The notes beneath the pieces are model-generated. The model made no database searches. It saw only the letters and a program-made list of their open reading frames with translations, and was not told the DNA's origin. The translations under genes were made by a program, and so were the position numbers. DNA of 64,000 nt from Mesorhizobium atlanticum (GTDB lineage Bacteria; Pseudomonadota; Alphaproteobacteria; Rhizobiales; Rhizobiaceae): assembly GCF_003289965.1 (NCBI RefSeq), contig NZ_QMBQ01000005.1, positions 310,001 to 374,000 on the forward strand. The letters are read 5' to 3'. Within the stretch, counting starts at the first letter, position 1. Every line of letters starts with the position of its first letter. Shown in pieces: positions 46,323 to 54,350 of the stretch.

Positions 46323-46343
46323 AAATCTATAAAGTTAGTAGAG
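46323..46343 (-). promoter_or_regulatory. shared sulfur-operon motif upstream of ssuA
   Basis: Read leftward it has the blocks CTCTAC, then AAC one base later, then ATAGA three bases later and TT one base after that. The same blocks at the same spacing lie upstream of tauA (49531-49551); 16 of 21 bases are identical. It is a candidate common promoter or LysR-type (CysB/Cbl/SsuR-like) operator. Confidence 0.55.
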
Positions 46344-46448
46344 GAACGATCTTGCGAGTTAGCGCCGCAAATCGGAATCATTTTCTACAGCCGGCGCCGG
46401 GCGGCCACACAGCGCCTCGCCGAAACAAAGAATGCTCCTGCGACCCGA

Positions 46449-46634
46449 TCACTGCGACCAGTACTGCCAGGCCCAGTAGAAGCTCTCGTCACGGGGTGGC
46501 AGGCGATCGCGGTCGCCGGCGAGAAGCACCGGCGTCGGCGATTTCGGTTCGTCTTCCTGTCGTGCGTCGCTCGGCGGCAGGCGCAACAGCCAGGCGCCGA
46601 CATGCGCGAACAGCACCGCGGTGGAATGGGTCAT
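46449..46634 (-). CDS. 61-residue hypothetical protein between tauC and ssuA
   Basis: MTHSTAVLFAHVGAWLLRLP at the N terminus, then a polar Asp/Pro/Arg-rich middle and the aromatic end ESFYWAWQYWSQ. A near-ideal AAGGAG lies 9 bases before the ATG, which is 22 bases after the tauC stop, so it is almost certainly translated as the last gene of the tau operon. A longer frame upstream overlaps tauC and is unneeded. No family is recognised. Confidence 0.7.
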   Translation of the reverse strand: MTHSTAVLFAHVGAWLLRLPPSDARQEDEPKSPTPVLLAGDRDRLPPRDESFYWAWQYWSQ

Positions 46635-46656
46635 CGTCCTACTCCTTCGCTTTCGT

Positions 46657-47517
46657 TCATTCCCGCCCCGCCCAGGGCACCAGGACCCGCTCGACACGTC
46701 GGATGACGAATTCCAGGGCAAAAGCGATGATCGCGATCACCAGGATGCCCATCACCACCACGTCCGTGACCAGGAATTGCGCCGCCGACTGGATCATGAA
46801 GCCGAGCCCGCGCGTCGCCGCCACCAGCTCCGCCGCGACCAGCGTCGACCAGCCGGCGCCGAGCGCGATGCGCAGGCCGGTGAGGATCGAAGGCAGGGCG
46901 CTGGGCAGGATCACATGGCGGATGACCTGGGCCCGCGTGGCGCCGAGCGAACGCGCCGCGTCGACGCGCTCGCGCGAAACGCCGCGCACCCCGGCGGCGG
47001 TCGACAGCGCCACCGGCGCCAGCATGGCGATGGCGATCACCAGGATCTTCGACGGCTCGCCGATGCCGAACCAGATGATGATCAGCGGCAGATAGGCGAG
47101 CGGCGGGATCGGCCGCAGGAACTCGAGCAGCGGATCGAACACGCCGCGCCCGATCCGGCTGATGCCGATGGCGAGGCCGACCGGGACGCCGACGAGGATC
47201 GCCGCGATCAGCGCGGCGAACACGCGCCAAAGCGAGGCGAGGGTGTGCTGGAGCAGCGTCGCATCGACGAATCCGTCGCGGGCGACGACGACAAATTTCG
47301 CCCAGACCGCGGCGGGCGAGGGCAGGAAGACCGGCGATACCAGCTGCAGCGAGGCCGCCGCCGTCCAGGCGGCGAGCAGCACGAGGATGGTGATCGCGCT
47401 GACCAGCCTGGCCGAAACGACCGCGCGTTTCGGCCGTGGCCGCGACCATGGCACGGAAAACCCGTTATTCTCGCCGGCCTTCGCGGCGGGCCTTTCGCTG
47501 TAGGCGCTCACGCTCAT
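46657..47517 (-). CDS. tauC: taurine/sulfonate ABC transporter permease
   Basis: 286 residues with six helices after a 35-residue polar cytoplasmic N terminus. The EAA loop is AARSLGATRAQVIRHVILPS, and the core LRPIPPLAYLPLIIIWFGIG is typical of TauC/SsuC permeases. Its ATG overlaps the tauB stop (ATGA). It works with the adjacent TauB and TauA. Confidence 0.92.
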   Translation of the reverse strand: MSVSAYSERPAAKAGENNGFSVPWSRPRPKRAVVSARLVSAITILVLLAAWTAAASLQLVSPVFLPSPAAVWAKFVVVARDGFVDATLLQHTLASLWRVFAALIAAILVGVPVGLAIGISRIGRGVFDPLLEFLRPIPPLAYLPLIIIWFGIGEPSKILVIAIAMLAPVALSTAAGVRGVSRERVDAARSLGATRAQVIRHVILPSALPSILTGLRIALGAGWSTLVAAELVAATRGLGFMIQSAAQFLVTDVVVMGILVIAIIAFALEFVIRRVERVLVPWAGRE

Positions 47518-48302
47518 GCCGCCTCTCCTTCGAAGATCGCATCGGTCAGCTCCGCGCGGGCCGCGGCAAAGGCGGGATCCGCCTTGATCGCGCGGATCGG
47601 CTCGCCGGCGGCGTAGCGGCGGCCGAAATGGGTTTCGAATGTCCGCACCACATGCCCTGGACCCGGCGCCAGCACGACGATGCGGGTGGCGAGCACCAGC
47701 GCCTCCTCGATGCCGTGCGTCACCATCAGCACGCCGACTTGGGCCGCTGCCCACAGGTCGAGCAGCGTCGTCTGCATGCGCTCGCGCGTCAGGGCGTCGA
47801 GCGCGCCGAGCGGCTCGTCGAGCAGGAGGAATTCGGGTTCGGCGGCGAGCGCCCGGGCAAGGCCGACGCGCTGGCGCATGCCGCCGGAAAGCTCCCAGAT
47901 GCGCTTGTCGCCGGCATCGCCGAGCTTGACCAGCGACAGCAGTTCGTCGGCGCGACGCGCCCTTTTGTCGGCCGGCACGCCGCGCAGCCTGAGCGCGAAG
48001 GCGACATTTTCCCGCGCCGTCAGCCAGGGGAACAATGCATCGTTCTGGAAGACCACGGCGCGATCGGAGCCGGGCCCGGTGATCGGCCGGCCGTCCACCG
48101 TGGCCAGGCCGCCCGCGGGCTCGACCAGCCCGGCGGCGACGTTGAGCAGCGAGGTCTTGCCGCAGCCGGAACGGCCGACCAGCACGACGAAATCGCCCCT
48201 GCCTGAATCGCTTTTGCCGATGTCGAGCGAAACGCGCTCGACAGCCGGGGCCGGCTGGCCGTCATAATGGACGCTGACCTTGTCGAGGGTGAGATGCGTC
48301 AT
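47514..48302 (-). CDS. tauB: taurine/sulfonate ABC transporter ATP-binding protein
   Basis: 262 residues. Walker A GRSGCGKTSLLNVAAGL, QNDALFPWLTARENVAF (Q-loop), signature ELSGGMRQRVGLARAL, and Walker B FLLLDEPLGALDALTR. The C-terminal extension after the H-loop is usual for TauB. The frame upstream of the chosen ATG lies in the tauA-tauB spacer and is not typical. Confidence 0.92.
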   Translation of the reverse strand: MTHLTLDKVSVHYDGQPAPAVERVSLDIGKSDSGRGDFVVLVGRSGCGKTSLLNVAAGLVEPAGGLATVDGRPITGPGSDRAVVFQNDALFPWLTARENVAFALRLRGVPADKRARRADELLSLVKLGDAGDKRIWELSGGMRQRVGLARALAAEPEFLLLDEPLGALDALTRERMQTTLLDLWAAAQVGVLMVTHGIEEALVLATRIVVLAPGPGHVVRTFETHFGRRYAAGEPIRAIKADPAFAAARAELTDAIFEGEAA

Positions 48303-48465
48303 TCGGGCCTCTGCTGGATCAAGGCGTTGGATCCTGGGGCCTGCCCCGAAGCCGCGCCTCGTAAGCGGCTCCGGGACAGACAAGCGCAAGGCCAGGGAAG
48401 GAGGCCGCGCTTGCGAACAATCCCCGGAAAGGCGGTCATCCTTCCGGGAATTGCGTGGAGAAGGC

Positions 48466-49479
48466 TCAGTTCGAGGCGAGCGCCTCGCTGGCATATTTCG
48501 CCGTCACATATTTCGAATAGTCGGGAAGCACGGCGTCGACCTTGCCTTGCTCCTTGAGGAAGGCGGACGTTGCCGCGACGGCCTTGACGGTCGCGCCGCC
48601 GAGGAACTTGTCCGAGGCCTGCTCCTCGAGCGACGGGAAGACATAGCCCTTGAGCAGTTCCGGCACCTCTTCCAGCTTGGCGCCGGTGAGCTTGGCGATC
48701 TTGCCGGCTTCCGGCGATGACACCGACCAGGCTTCCGGCTTGGCGAGGAACTGGGCATAGGCTTCGCCGGTCACCTTGACGAAGTCGCGCACGGCTTCGG
48801 GGTGCTTTTCGGCAAAATCGGTGCGCACGATCCAGGCGTCGAAGGTCGGCGCGCCCCAGGCGGCCACCTGCGAGGAGTCCAGCACCACCTTGCCGGTGGT
48901 CTTGACCTGGCCCAGCGCCGGGTCCCAGACATAGGCCGCGTCGATGTCGCCGCGCGCGAAGGCGGCGGCGATTTCCGGCGGTCTCAGATTGAGGATCTGC
49001 ACCGACTTCGGGTCGACGCCTTCATGCTTCAGCGCCGCGAGCAGGCTGTAATGCGTGGTCGAGACGAACGGCACGGCCACCTTCTTGCCGGCAAGGTCGG
49101 CGACCTTCCCGATGCCGGCGCCGTTGCGGGCGACCAGCGCTTCCGAGGGGCCGATCAGGCCGACGACGAAAATGGTCTGGATCGGCAGCTCGCGGCTGGC
49201 GGCCGCGGCCAGCGGGCTCGAGCCGACATAGCCGATATCGACCGAGCCGGAGGCGATCGCGGCGATGACGTCGGCGCCGGAATCGAACTTGCGCCAGTCG
49301 ATCGCCGCCTTGGTCGCCTTCTCATAGACGCCGTCGGCCTGCGGCACTTTCGATGGCTCGACCACCGTCTGGTAGCCGATGGTGATCTTGAGATCCTCGG
49401 CGCTGGCCGGACCGAGCAGAGCGGCAGCCGTAAGCGCCGCCGACGAGAAAAGCAGAACGCGTCGTGAAAGAATTGACAT
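48466..49479 (-). CDS. tauA: taurine ABC transporter substrate-binding protein
   Basis: 337 residues. Signal peptide MSILSRRVLLFSSAALTAAA, cleavage near SAEDL (residue 27). Mature blocks ITIGYQTVVEPSKVPQADG, SGSVDIGYVGSSPLAAAASR, and AAYVWDPALGQVKTTGKV are characteristic of TauA. It is the first gene of the tauABC-ORF61 operon. A motif shared with ssuA lies 52 bases upstream of its ATG. No tauD dioxygenase is seen in the window. Confidence 0.93.
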   Translation of the reverse strand: MSILSRRVLLFSSAALTAAALLGPASAEDLKITIGYQTVVEPSKVPQADGVYEKATKAAIDWRKFDSGADVIAAIASGSVDIGYVGSSPLAAAASRELPIQTIFVVGLIGPSEALVARNGAGIGKVADLAGKKVAVPFVSTTHYSLLAALKHEGVDPKSVQILNLRPPEIAAAFARGDIDAAYVWDPALGQVKTTGKVVLDSSQVAAWGAPTFDAWIVRTDFAEKHPEAVRDFVKVTGEAYAQFLAKPEAWSVSSPEAGKIAKLTGAKLEEVPELLKGYVFPSLEEQASDKFLGGATVKAVAATSAFLKEQGKVDAVLPDYSKYVTAKYASEALASN

Positions 49480-49530
49480 TGAAAGGCTCCATAACCCCTG
49501 AAAACTGGATTGCGTTTCTATCGTCCGTTA

Positions 49531-49551
49531 ATTCTATCGGGTTTGTAGAGT
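49531..49551 (-). promoter_or_regulatory. shared sulfur-operon motif upstream of tauA
   Basis: Same CTCTAC/AAC/ATAGA blocks as upstream of ssuA. Just downstream in the transcription direction the hexamer CGATAG recurs (plus-strand CTATCG at 49519-49524 and 49535-49540), 16 bases apart, which looks like a tandem operator. Confidence 0.55.
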
Positions 49552-49660
49552 TAAATCCTTCCAAGGAACGGGGTTTTGTTGGAAAAGTGTCGCCGGGTAC
49601 CGGCGGAACGGGCGCAAAAGGACGGTCGCGGGTGCCCTGACGAGCGGCAACCTACGCTCT

Positions 49661-49704
49661 TCGTCATTCCAGGGTCTACGCTCCGCTTCGCCCTGGAATG
49701 ACGA
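49661..49704. repeat. 44-bp palindrome (short family D copy)
   Basis: TCGTCATTCCAGGG and CCCTGGAATGACGA are perfect inverse arms around TCTACGCTCCGCTTCG. It lies in the 488-base divergent spacer between tauA and the FAD protein gene. Confidence 0.85.
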
Positions 49705-49857
49705 TGGAGACGAGCGCCGCTCCCGGGCCGAACGAAAATTCTCCAATCAGCCCATCCAGGCAAATCCATGCTTCAAAGGGCAGGCGAATTGGAAGGAGGG
49801 TTTCGTGCCCAGCCCGCTTAGTATAGTAATCTTATCAACATTGGGAGTGAGAGAACG

Positions 49858-49938
49858 ATGCGCGACCTTCTAGAAACCGTTCCGGCGATCGTTCGTGGGC
49901 TGCGGCCGAGGCCGCCCGCGGCGACCGCCGCGCGCTGA
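49858..49938 (+). CDS. possible 26-codon leader peptide
   Basis: ATG preceded by GGGAGTGAGAG, encoding MRDLLETVPAIVRGLRPRPP then AATAAR and TGA. It ends 29 bases before the FAD-protein ATG, follows a TATAGT-like -10 (49822-49827), and overlaps GC-rich complementary segments (GGCTGCGGCC, GGCCGCC). It could be a leader ORF, but short frames this GC-rich also arise by chance. Confidence 0.25.
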   Translation: MRDLLETVPAIVRGLRPRPPAATAAR

Positions 49939-49967
49939 CCGCTCGACAGAAATTCCGGCTCGCAACC

Positions 49968-51308
49968 ATGGTTGGACGCGGCAACTCCATCATCATTGTC
50001 GGCGGCGGCGCCAGCGGCGTCGTGCTGGCCGCGCATCTGCTGATGTCGTCAAACCCCGATCTGCGCGTCACGCTGATCGAGAAGCGGCCGCATTTCGGCC
50101 AGGGCATGGCCTATTCCACTCTGCTGTCGGCGCATGTGCTCAACGTCAAAGCCTCCGGGATGAGCGCCTATGCCGACGACCCCACCCATTTCGCACGCTG
50201 GGTGCTGGAGCGCGGCTTCGCCAAACCCGACCAGGGGCCATTCTATGCGCCCCGCAGCCTCTATGCGCGCTACCTCAAGGAGCTGCTCGACGATCTGGTG
50301 GAACGTGAGCGCGAGACAGGCCGGTTGCGGCTGATTGCCGAGGAGAGCCTGTCGATCTCGCCGACGCCGGCTGGTGTAGAGGTGGTGCTCGCCAACGGCA
50401 CCAGCGTCGTTGGCCATCTGGCCGTGCTTGCCACCGGCCACGACGAACAGCCCGGCGCCTTCCAGGGCCACGCCATCCGCATGGGGACGGAGGCCGACAC
50501 CACGCTCGATCCTGAAGCTCCGGTCCTGCTGCTCGGCACTGGCCTCAGCATGGTCGATGCCTTCCTGTCGCTGGAACAGCGCGGCCATCGCGGCCCGATC
50601 GTCGCGGTGTCGCGGCGCGGCCTGCTGCCGTCGCCACACCGCAAGGGCAACCCGATCAAGCTCGACATCGCCGACATCCCGCTCGGCACGGAGCTTTCCT
50701 ATTTTGTCGGCTGGTTCCGCAACCTGATCCGCGAGACCCAGAAGGCAGGCGGCGACTGGCGCGACGTCGTCGACGGGTTGCGGCCGTTCAACCAGACGAT
50801 CTGGCAGAACTGGCCGTCCTCGGCCAAGCGCCGCTTCGTCGAGCACACCAAGGCCTGGTGGGACATCCACCGCCACCGCATGGCGCCGGAAGTTTACGCG
50901 CGCGTCACCGAGGCGGTCAGGTCAGGCCGCATCCGCCTCGTGGCCGGCAGGGTCGTGAATGTCGAGGCGAACGGCGGCTTCACCGTAAAAATCCAGCCAC
51001 GCGGCACACAGGATATCGAGACCCTGCGGGTCGCCCGGCTCTATGACTGCATGGGCATCGCCCGCGACATTTCGAGGACGTCGAACGGCGTCGTGCGTTC
51101 GCTGCTCGAGCGCGGCGTGGCGCGCCCTGATCCGCTGCGCCTCGGCCTCGACGTCACCGCGAAATGCGAGCTGATCGCGGCCGACGGCACGGTGTCGTCG
51201 AAGCTGCTTGCCGTCGGCCCGCTGACGCGCGGCACCTTCTTCGAGATCGACGCCATCCCCGACATCCGCGTGCAATGCGCGAAGCTCAGCAAGCAGCTGC
51301 TGGGGTGA
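49968..51308 (+). CDS. FAD/NAD(P)-binding protein (COG4529 type)
   Basis: 446 residues. Dinucleotide-binding IIIVGGGASGVVLAAHLL at the N terminus, then FGQGMAYSTLLSAHVLNVKA, LATGHDEQPG, and a second Rossmann motif LLGTGLSMVDAFLSLEQRG. This is the PF13454-type uncharacterised flavoprotein family. It sits between the taurine transporter and the transsulfuration genes, so a link to sulfur compounds is possible but only by position. Confidence 0.85.
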   Translation: MVGRGNSIIIVGGGASGVVLAAHLLMSSNPDLRVTLIEKRPHFGQGMAYSTLLSAHVLNVKASGMSAYADDPTHFARWVLERGFAKPDQGPFYAPRSLYARYLKELLDDLVERERETGRLRLIAEESLSISPTPAGVEVVLANGTSVVGHLAVLATGHDEQPGAFQGHAIRMGTEADTTLDPEAPVLLLGTGLSMVDAFLSLEQRGHRGPIVAVSRRGLLPSPHRKGNPIKLDIADIPLGTELSYFVGWFRNLIRETQKAGGDWRDVVDGLRPFNQTIWQNWPSSAKRRFVEHTKAWWDIHRHRMAPEVYARVTEAVRSGRIRLVAGRVVNVEANGGFTVKIQPRGTQDIETLRVARLYDCMGIARDISRTSNGVVRSLLERGVARPDPLRLGLDVTAKCELIAADGTVSSKLLAVGPLTRGTFFEIDAIPDIRVQCAKLSKQLLG

Positions 51309-51349
51309 GGCTCGCTGTGAACCGAGACCTTGAGACGCTGGCGGGACAG

Positions 51350-51505
51350 CACCCCCCTCTGCCCTCCCGGGCATCTCCCCCGCAAGGGGGGAGATCAGCA
51401 GTTCCGCCGACGGCACGTCGCCTGCAACGTCGATGATTGGCGAAAGCGGCCGCGACATCCAATCTCCCCCTTGCGGGGGAGATGTCCGGCAGGACAGAGG
51501 GGGTG
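51350..51505. repeat. 156-bp palindromic intergenic repeat (family B, copy 2)
   Basis: Arms CACCCCCCTCTGCCCTCCCG and its inverse at the right end, each containing CTCCCCC-n-GGGGGAG hairpins. The inner piece reads GATGATTGGCGAAAGCGG, the reverse complement of the inner piece of the copy at 7861. It lies in the 421-base spacer between the FAD gene and cystathionine beta-synthase; the rest of the spacer holds no clear feature. Confidence 0.9.
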
Positions 51506-51729
51506 TGAAGGAACTCGACATAGATAATCGATCCCCAACCACCCCCTCAACTACGCCGTCCGCGAAATTCCATTCCTCGACTCGCCACTGGATTGGCACG
51601 ATCTATCTTCTTTCCGGATGAAAAGGGCTGGAAAAGACAGGGCGCGCGATCCGCGAAACCGCAATGGCTTTCGGCGGCCCGATGCGCGAGATTGCCAACA
51701 CCCGCGTCTGCTTCCATGGAGCATCTCAG

Positions 51730-53166
51730 ATGAGCGAGCAGAGACAACCGGCGCCCGGCGGCGCGGACATCAATCTGTCCCGTTTGCGTCCGCCTTACGC
51801 TTCGGTGCTCGACCTGATCGGCCAGACGCCGATCGTCGAGCTGACCAAGTTCGACACCGGCAAATGCCGCCTGTTCATCAAGCTCGAAAGCCAGAATCCC
51901 GGCGGCTCGATCAAGGATCGCATCGCTTTGTCGATGATCGCGGCGGCCGAGAAATCCGGCGCGCTGAAGCGTGGCGGCACCATCGTCGAAGCCACCGCCG
52001 GCAACACCGGCCTCGGGCTTGCCCAGGTCGGCATCCCGAAAGGCTACCGCATCATCCTGGTCGTGCCCGACAAGATGTCGCGCGAGAAGATCCAGCATCT
52101 GCGCGCTTTGGGCGCCGAGGTGCGCATGACGCGCTCCGACGTCGGCAAGGGCCATCCCGAATACTACCAGGACATGGCCGAGAAGATCGCCGCCGAATTG
52201 CCCGGCGCCTTCTACGCCAACCAGTTCGCCAACCCCGCCAATCCGCTGGCGCATGAGACGACCACCGGGCCGGAAATTTTCTCGCAGCTTGGCGGCGACG
52301 TCGACGCGGTGGTGGTCGGCGTCGGCTCCGGCGGCACGCTCACCGGGCTCGGCCGCTATTTCGCGAAGCATTCGCCCAAGACCGAGATGGTGCTCGCCGA
52401 TCCGGTCGGTTCGGTGCTGGCGCCGCTGATCAAGACCGGCAAGATGGAGGAGGCCGGCAGCTGGACGGTCGAAGGCATCGGCGAGGATTTCGTGCCGCCC
52501 AACGCCGATCTCTCGCTGGTGAAGAAAGCCTACTCGATTCCCGACAAGCAGAGCATGCTGGCGGTGCGCGATCTCTTGTCCAAGGAAGGTATCCTGGCCG
52601 GCTCGTCCTCTGGCACGCTGTTGTCGGCCGCGCTTCGCTATTGCCGCGAGCAGACGGTGCCCAAGCGCGTCGTCACCTTCGTCTGCGACAGCGGCAACAA
52701 GTACCTGTCGAAAGTCTTCGACGATTTCTGGCTGGCCGAGCAGGGCCTTGCCGAGCAGGAGCAGCATGGCGATTTGCGCGACCTCGTCATGCGCTCGCAC
52801 CGCACCGGCGACACCGTCTGGGTCGGGCCGGAGGAAAGCCTGCTCAACGCCTATGGCCGTATGCGCCGCTCCGACGTCTCGCAATTGCCGGTGCTGGATC
52901 AAGGCAGGCTGGTCGGGATCGTCGACGAAAGCGACATCCTGGCCAAGGTCGACGGCCCCTATGACGGCCGCTGGGACCGCTTCAACGCGCCGGTGCGCAC
53001 CGCCATGACGTCGAACCTGCACACGCTGCAGGCCAATCAGACGCTGGACGCGCTGCTGCCGGTCTTCGACCGCAACGAGGTCGCCATCGTCTTCGATGGC
53101 GACGAGTTCATCGGCCTGATAACCCGTATCGACCTGATCAACCATCTGAGGCGCCGCGCAAAATGA
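51730..53166 (+). CDS. cbs: cystathionine beta-synthase
   Basis: 478 residues. The catalytic lysine is in NPGGSIKDRIALSM, with the PLP-phosphate loop EATAGNTGLGLAQVG and GVGSGGTLTGLGRYF. The C-terminal part (about 340-478) is a CBS-domain pair (RRSDVSQLPVLDQGRLVGIV and NEVAIVFDGDEFIGLITRID). I start at MSEQRQPAPGG, 22 codons into the open frame; earlier starts are possible. It condenses serine and homocysteine. It overlaps the next gene by 4 bases, giving a complete reverse transsulfuration pair. Confidence 0.94.
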   Translation: MSEQRQPAPGGADINLSRLRPPYASVLDLIGQTPIVELTKFDTGKCRLFIKLESQNPGGSIKDRIALSMIAAAEKSGALKRGGTIVEATAGNTGLGLAQVGIPKGYRIILVVPDKMSREKIQHLRALGAEVRMTRSDVGKGHPEYYQDMAEKIAAELPGAFYANQFANPANPLAHETTTGPEIFSQLGGDVDAVVVGVGSGGTLTGLGRYFAKHSPKTEMVLADPVGSVLAPLIKTGKMEEAGSWTVEGIGEDFVPPNADLSLVKKAYSIPDKQSMLAVRDLLSKEGILAGSSSGTLLSAALRYCREQTVPKRVVTFVCDSGNKYLSKVFDDFWLAEQGLAEQEQHGDLRDLVMRSHRTGDTVWVGPEESLLNAYGRMRRSDVSQLPVLDQGRLVGIVDESDILAKVDGPYDGRWDRFNAPVRTAMTSNLHTLQANQTLDALLPVFDRNEVAIVFDGDEFIGLITRIDLINHLRRRAK

Positions 53167-54332
53167 CTTCAAACGGCAAGAACCGCCTGGCCTTTTCCAC
53201 CCGCACCATCCATGGCGGCCAGAGCCACGACCCGCTGACCGGCGCGGTGATGGTGCCGATCTACGCCACCTCCACCTACGGCCAGCAGTCGCCCGGCGTG
53301 CACAAGGGCTTTGAATACGCGCGCAGCCAGAACCCGACGCGTTTTGCCTTCGAGCGCGCGGTCGCCGACCTCGAAAGCGGCAGCCGGGCTTTCGCCTTCG
53401 CCTCGGGCCTGGCGGCGATCTCGACGGTGCTCGAGCTGCTCGATTCCGGCGCCCATATCGTCGCCACCGACGACATCTATGGCGGCTCGTTCCGGCTGAT
53501 GGAGCGGGTGCGCAAGCGTTCGGCCGGTCTGCAGGTCAGCTTCGCCGATTTCACCGACCTTGCCGCGGTCGAGGCGGCGATCCGCCCGGAAACAAAACTG
53601 CTTTGGGTCGAGACACCGACCAATCCGCTGTTGCGCATCGTCGATCTCGAAGGTCTCGCGGCGCTTGCAAAGCGTAAGGGTCTGCTTACCGTCGCCGACA
53701 ACACTTTTTGCAGCCCATACATCCAGCGTCCGCTGGAACTCGGCATCGACATCGTCGTCCATTCGACGACGAAATATTTGAACGGCCATTCCGACATGGT
53801 CGGCGGCGTGGCGGTGGTCGGCGACAACAAGGATCTCGCCGACCAGCTGAAATTCCTGCAGAACGCCATCGGCGCCATCTCCGGTCCGTTCGACAGCTTT
53901 TTGGCCTTGCGCGGCATCAAGACTCTGGCGCTGAGGATGGAGCGCCATTCCGCGAATGGCCTGAAGATCGCGCAATGGCTGGAGACGCGAAAAGATGTCC
54001 GCCGGGTCATCTATCCCGGCCTCGCCAGCCACCCGCAGCATTCCATCGCCGTCCAGCAGATGCACGCCTTCGGCGGCATGATCTCGGTCGACCTCGACCG
54101 CGACCTGGCCGGCACAAAGCGCTTCCTGGAACGCACCCAGCTCTTCACGCTGGCCGAAAGCCTGGGCGGCGTCGAAAGCCTGATCGAGCACCCGGCGCTG
54201 ATGACGCACGGCTCGATCCCGGCCGAGAAGCGCGGCGCCATCGGCATCACCGATTCGCTGGTGCGGCTCTCCTGCGGCATCGAGGATGGCGATGATCTGA
54301 TCGCCGATCTCGAACAGGCGCTGGCGGGGTGA
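53163..54332 (+). CDS. cystathionine gamma-lyase (Cys/Met metabolism PLP enzyme)
   Basis: 389 residues, ATG overlapping the upstream stop. The PLP-binding lysine is in DIVVHSTTKYLNGHSDMVGG. Other blocks are VPIYATSTYGQQSPG, the EYARSQNPTR that contacts the phosphate, and VESLIEHPALMTHGSIP. The family includes gamma-lyases and cystathionine gamma-synthases; coupling to cystathionine beta-synthase favours the lyase, releasing cysteine from cystathionine. Confidence 0.92.
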   Translation: MTSNGKNRLAFSTRTIHGGQSHDPLTGAVMVPIYATSTYGQQSPGVHKGFEYARSQNPTRFAFERAVADLESGSRAFAFASGLAAISTVLELLDSGAHIVATDDIYGGSFRLMERVRKRSAGLQVSFADFTDLAAVEAAIRPETKLLWVETPTNPLLRIVDLEGLAALAKRKGLLTVADNTFCSPYIQRPLELGIDIVVHSTTKYLNGHSDMVGGVAVVGDNKDLADQLKFLQNAIGAISGPFDSFLALRGIKTLALRMERHSANGLKIAQWLETRKDVRRVIYPGLASHPQHSIAVQQMHAFGGMISVDLDRDLAGTKRFLERTQLFTLAESLGGVESLIEHPALMTHGSIPAEKRGAIGITDSLVRLSCGIEDGDDLIADLEQALAG

Positions 54333-54350
54333 GGAGCGAACCCCGCTAGC

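Noticed and set aside
51592..51607. Sigma-54 promoter upstream of cystathionine beta-synthase (TGGCAC)
   Set aside because: The -12 element TTGCA is missing at the required distance.
51547..53172. 541-codon minus-strand frame over cystathionine beta-synthase
   Set aside because: Complete shadow of a gene with intact catalytic motifs; no family features of its own.
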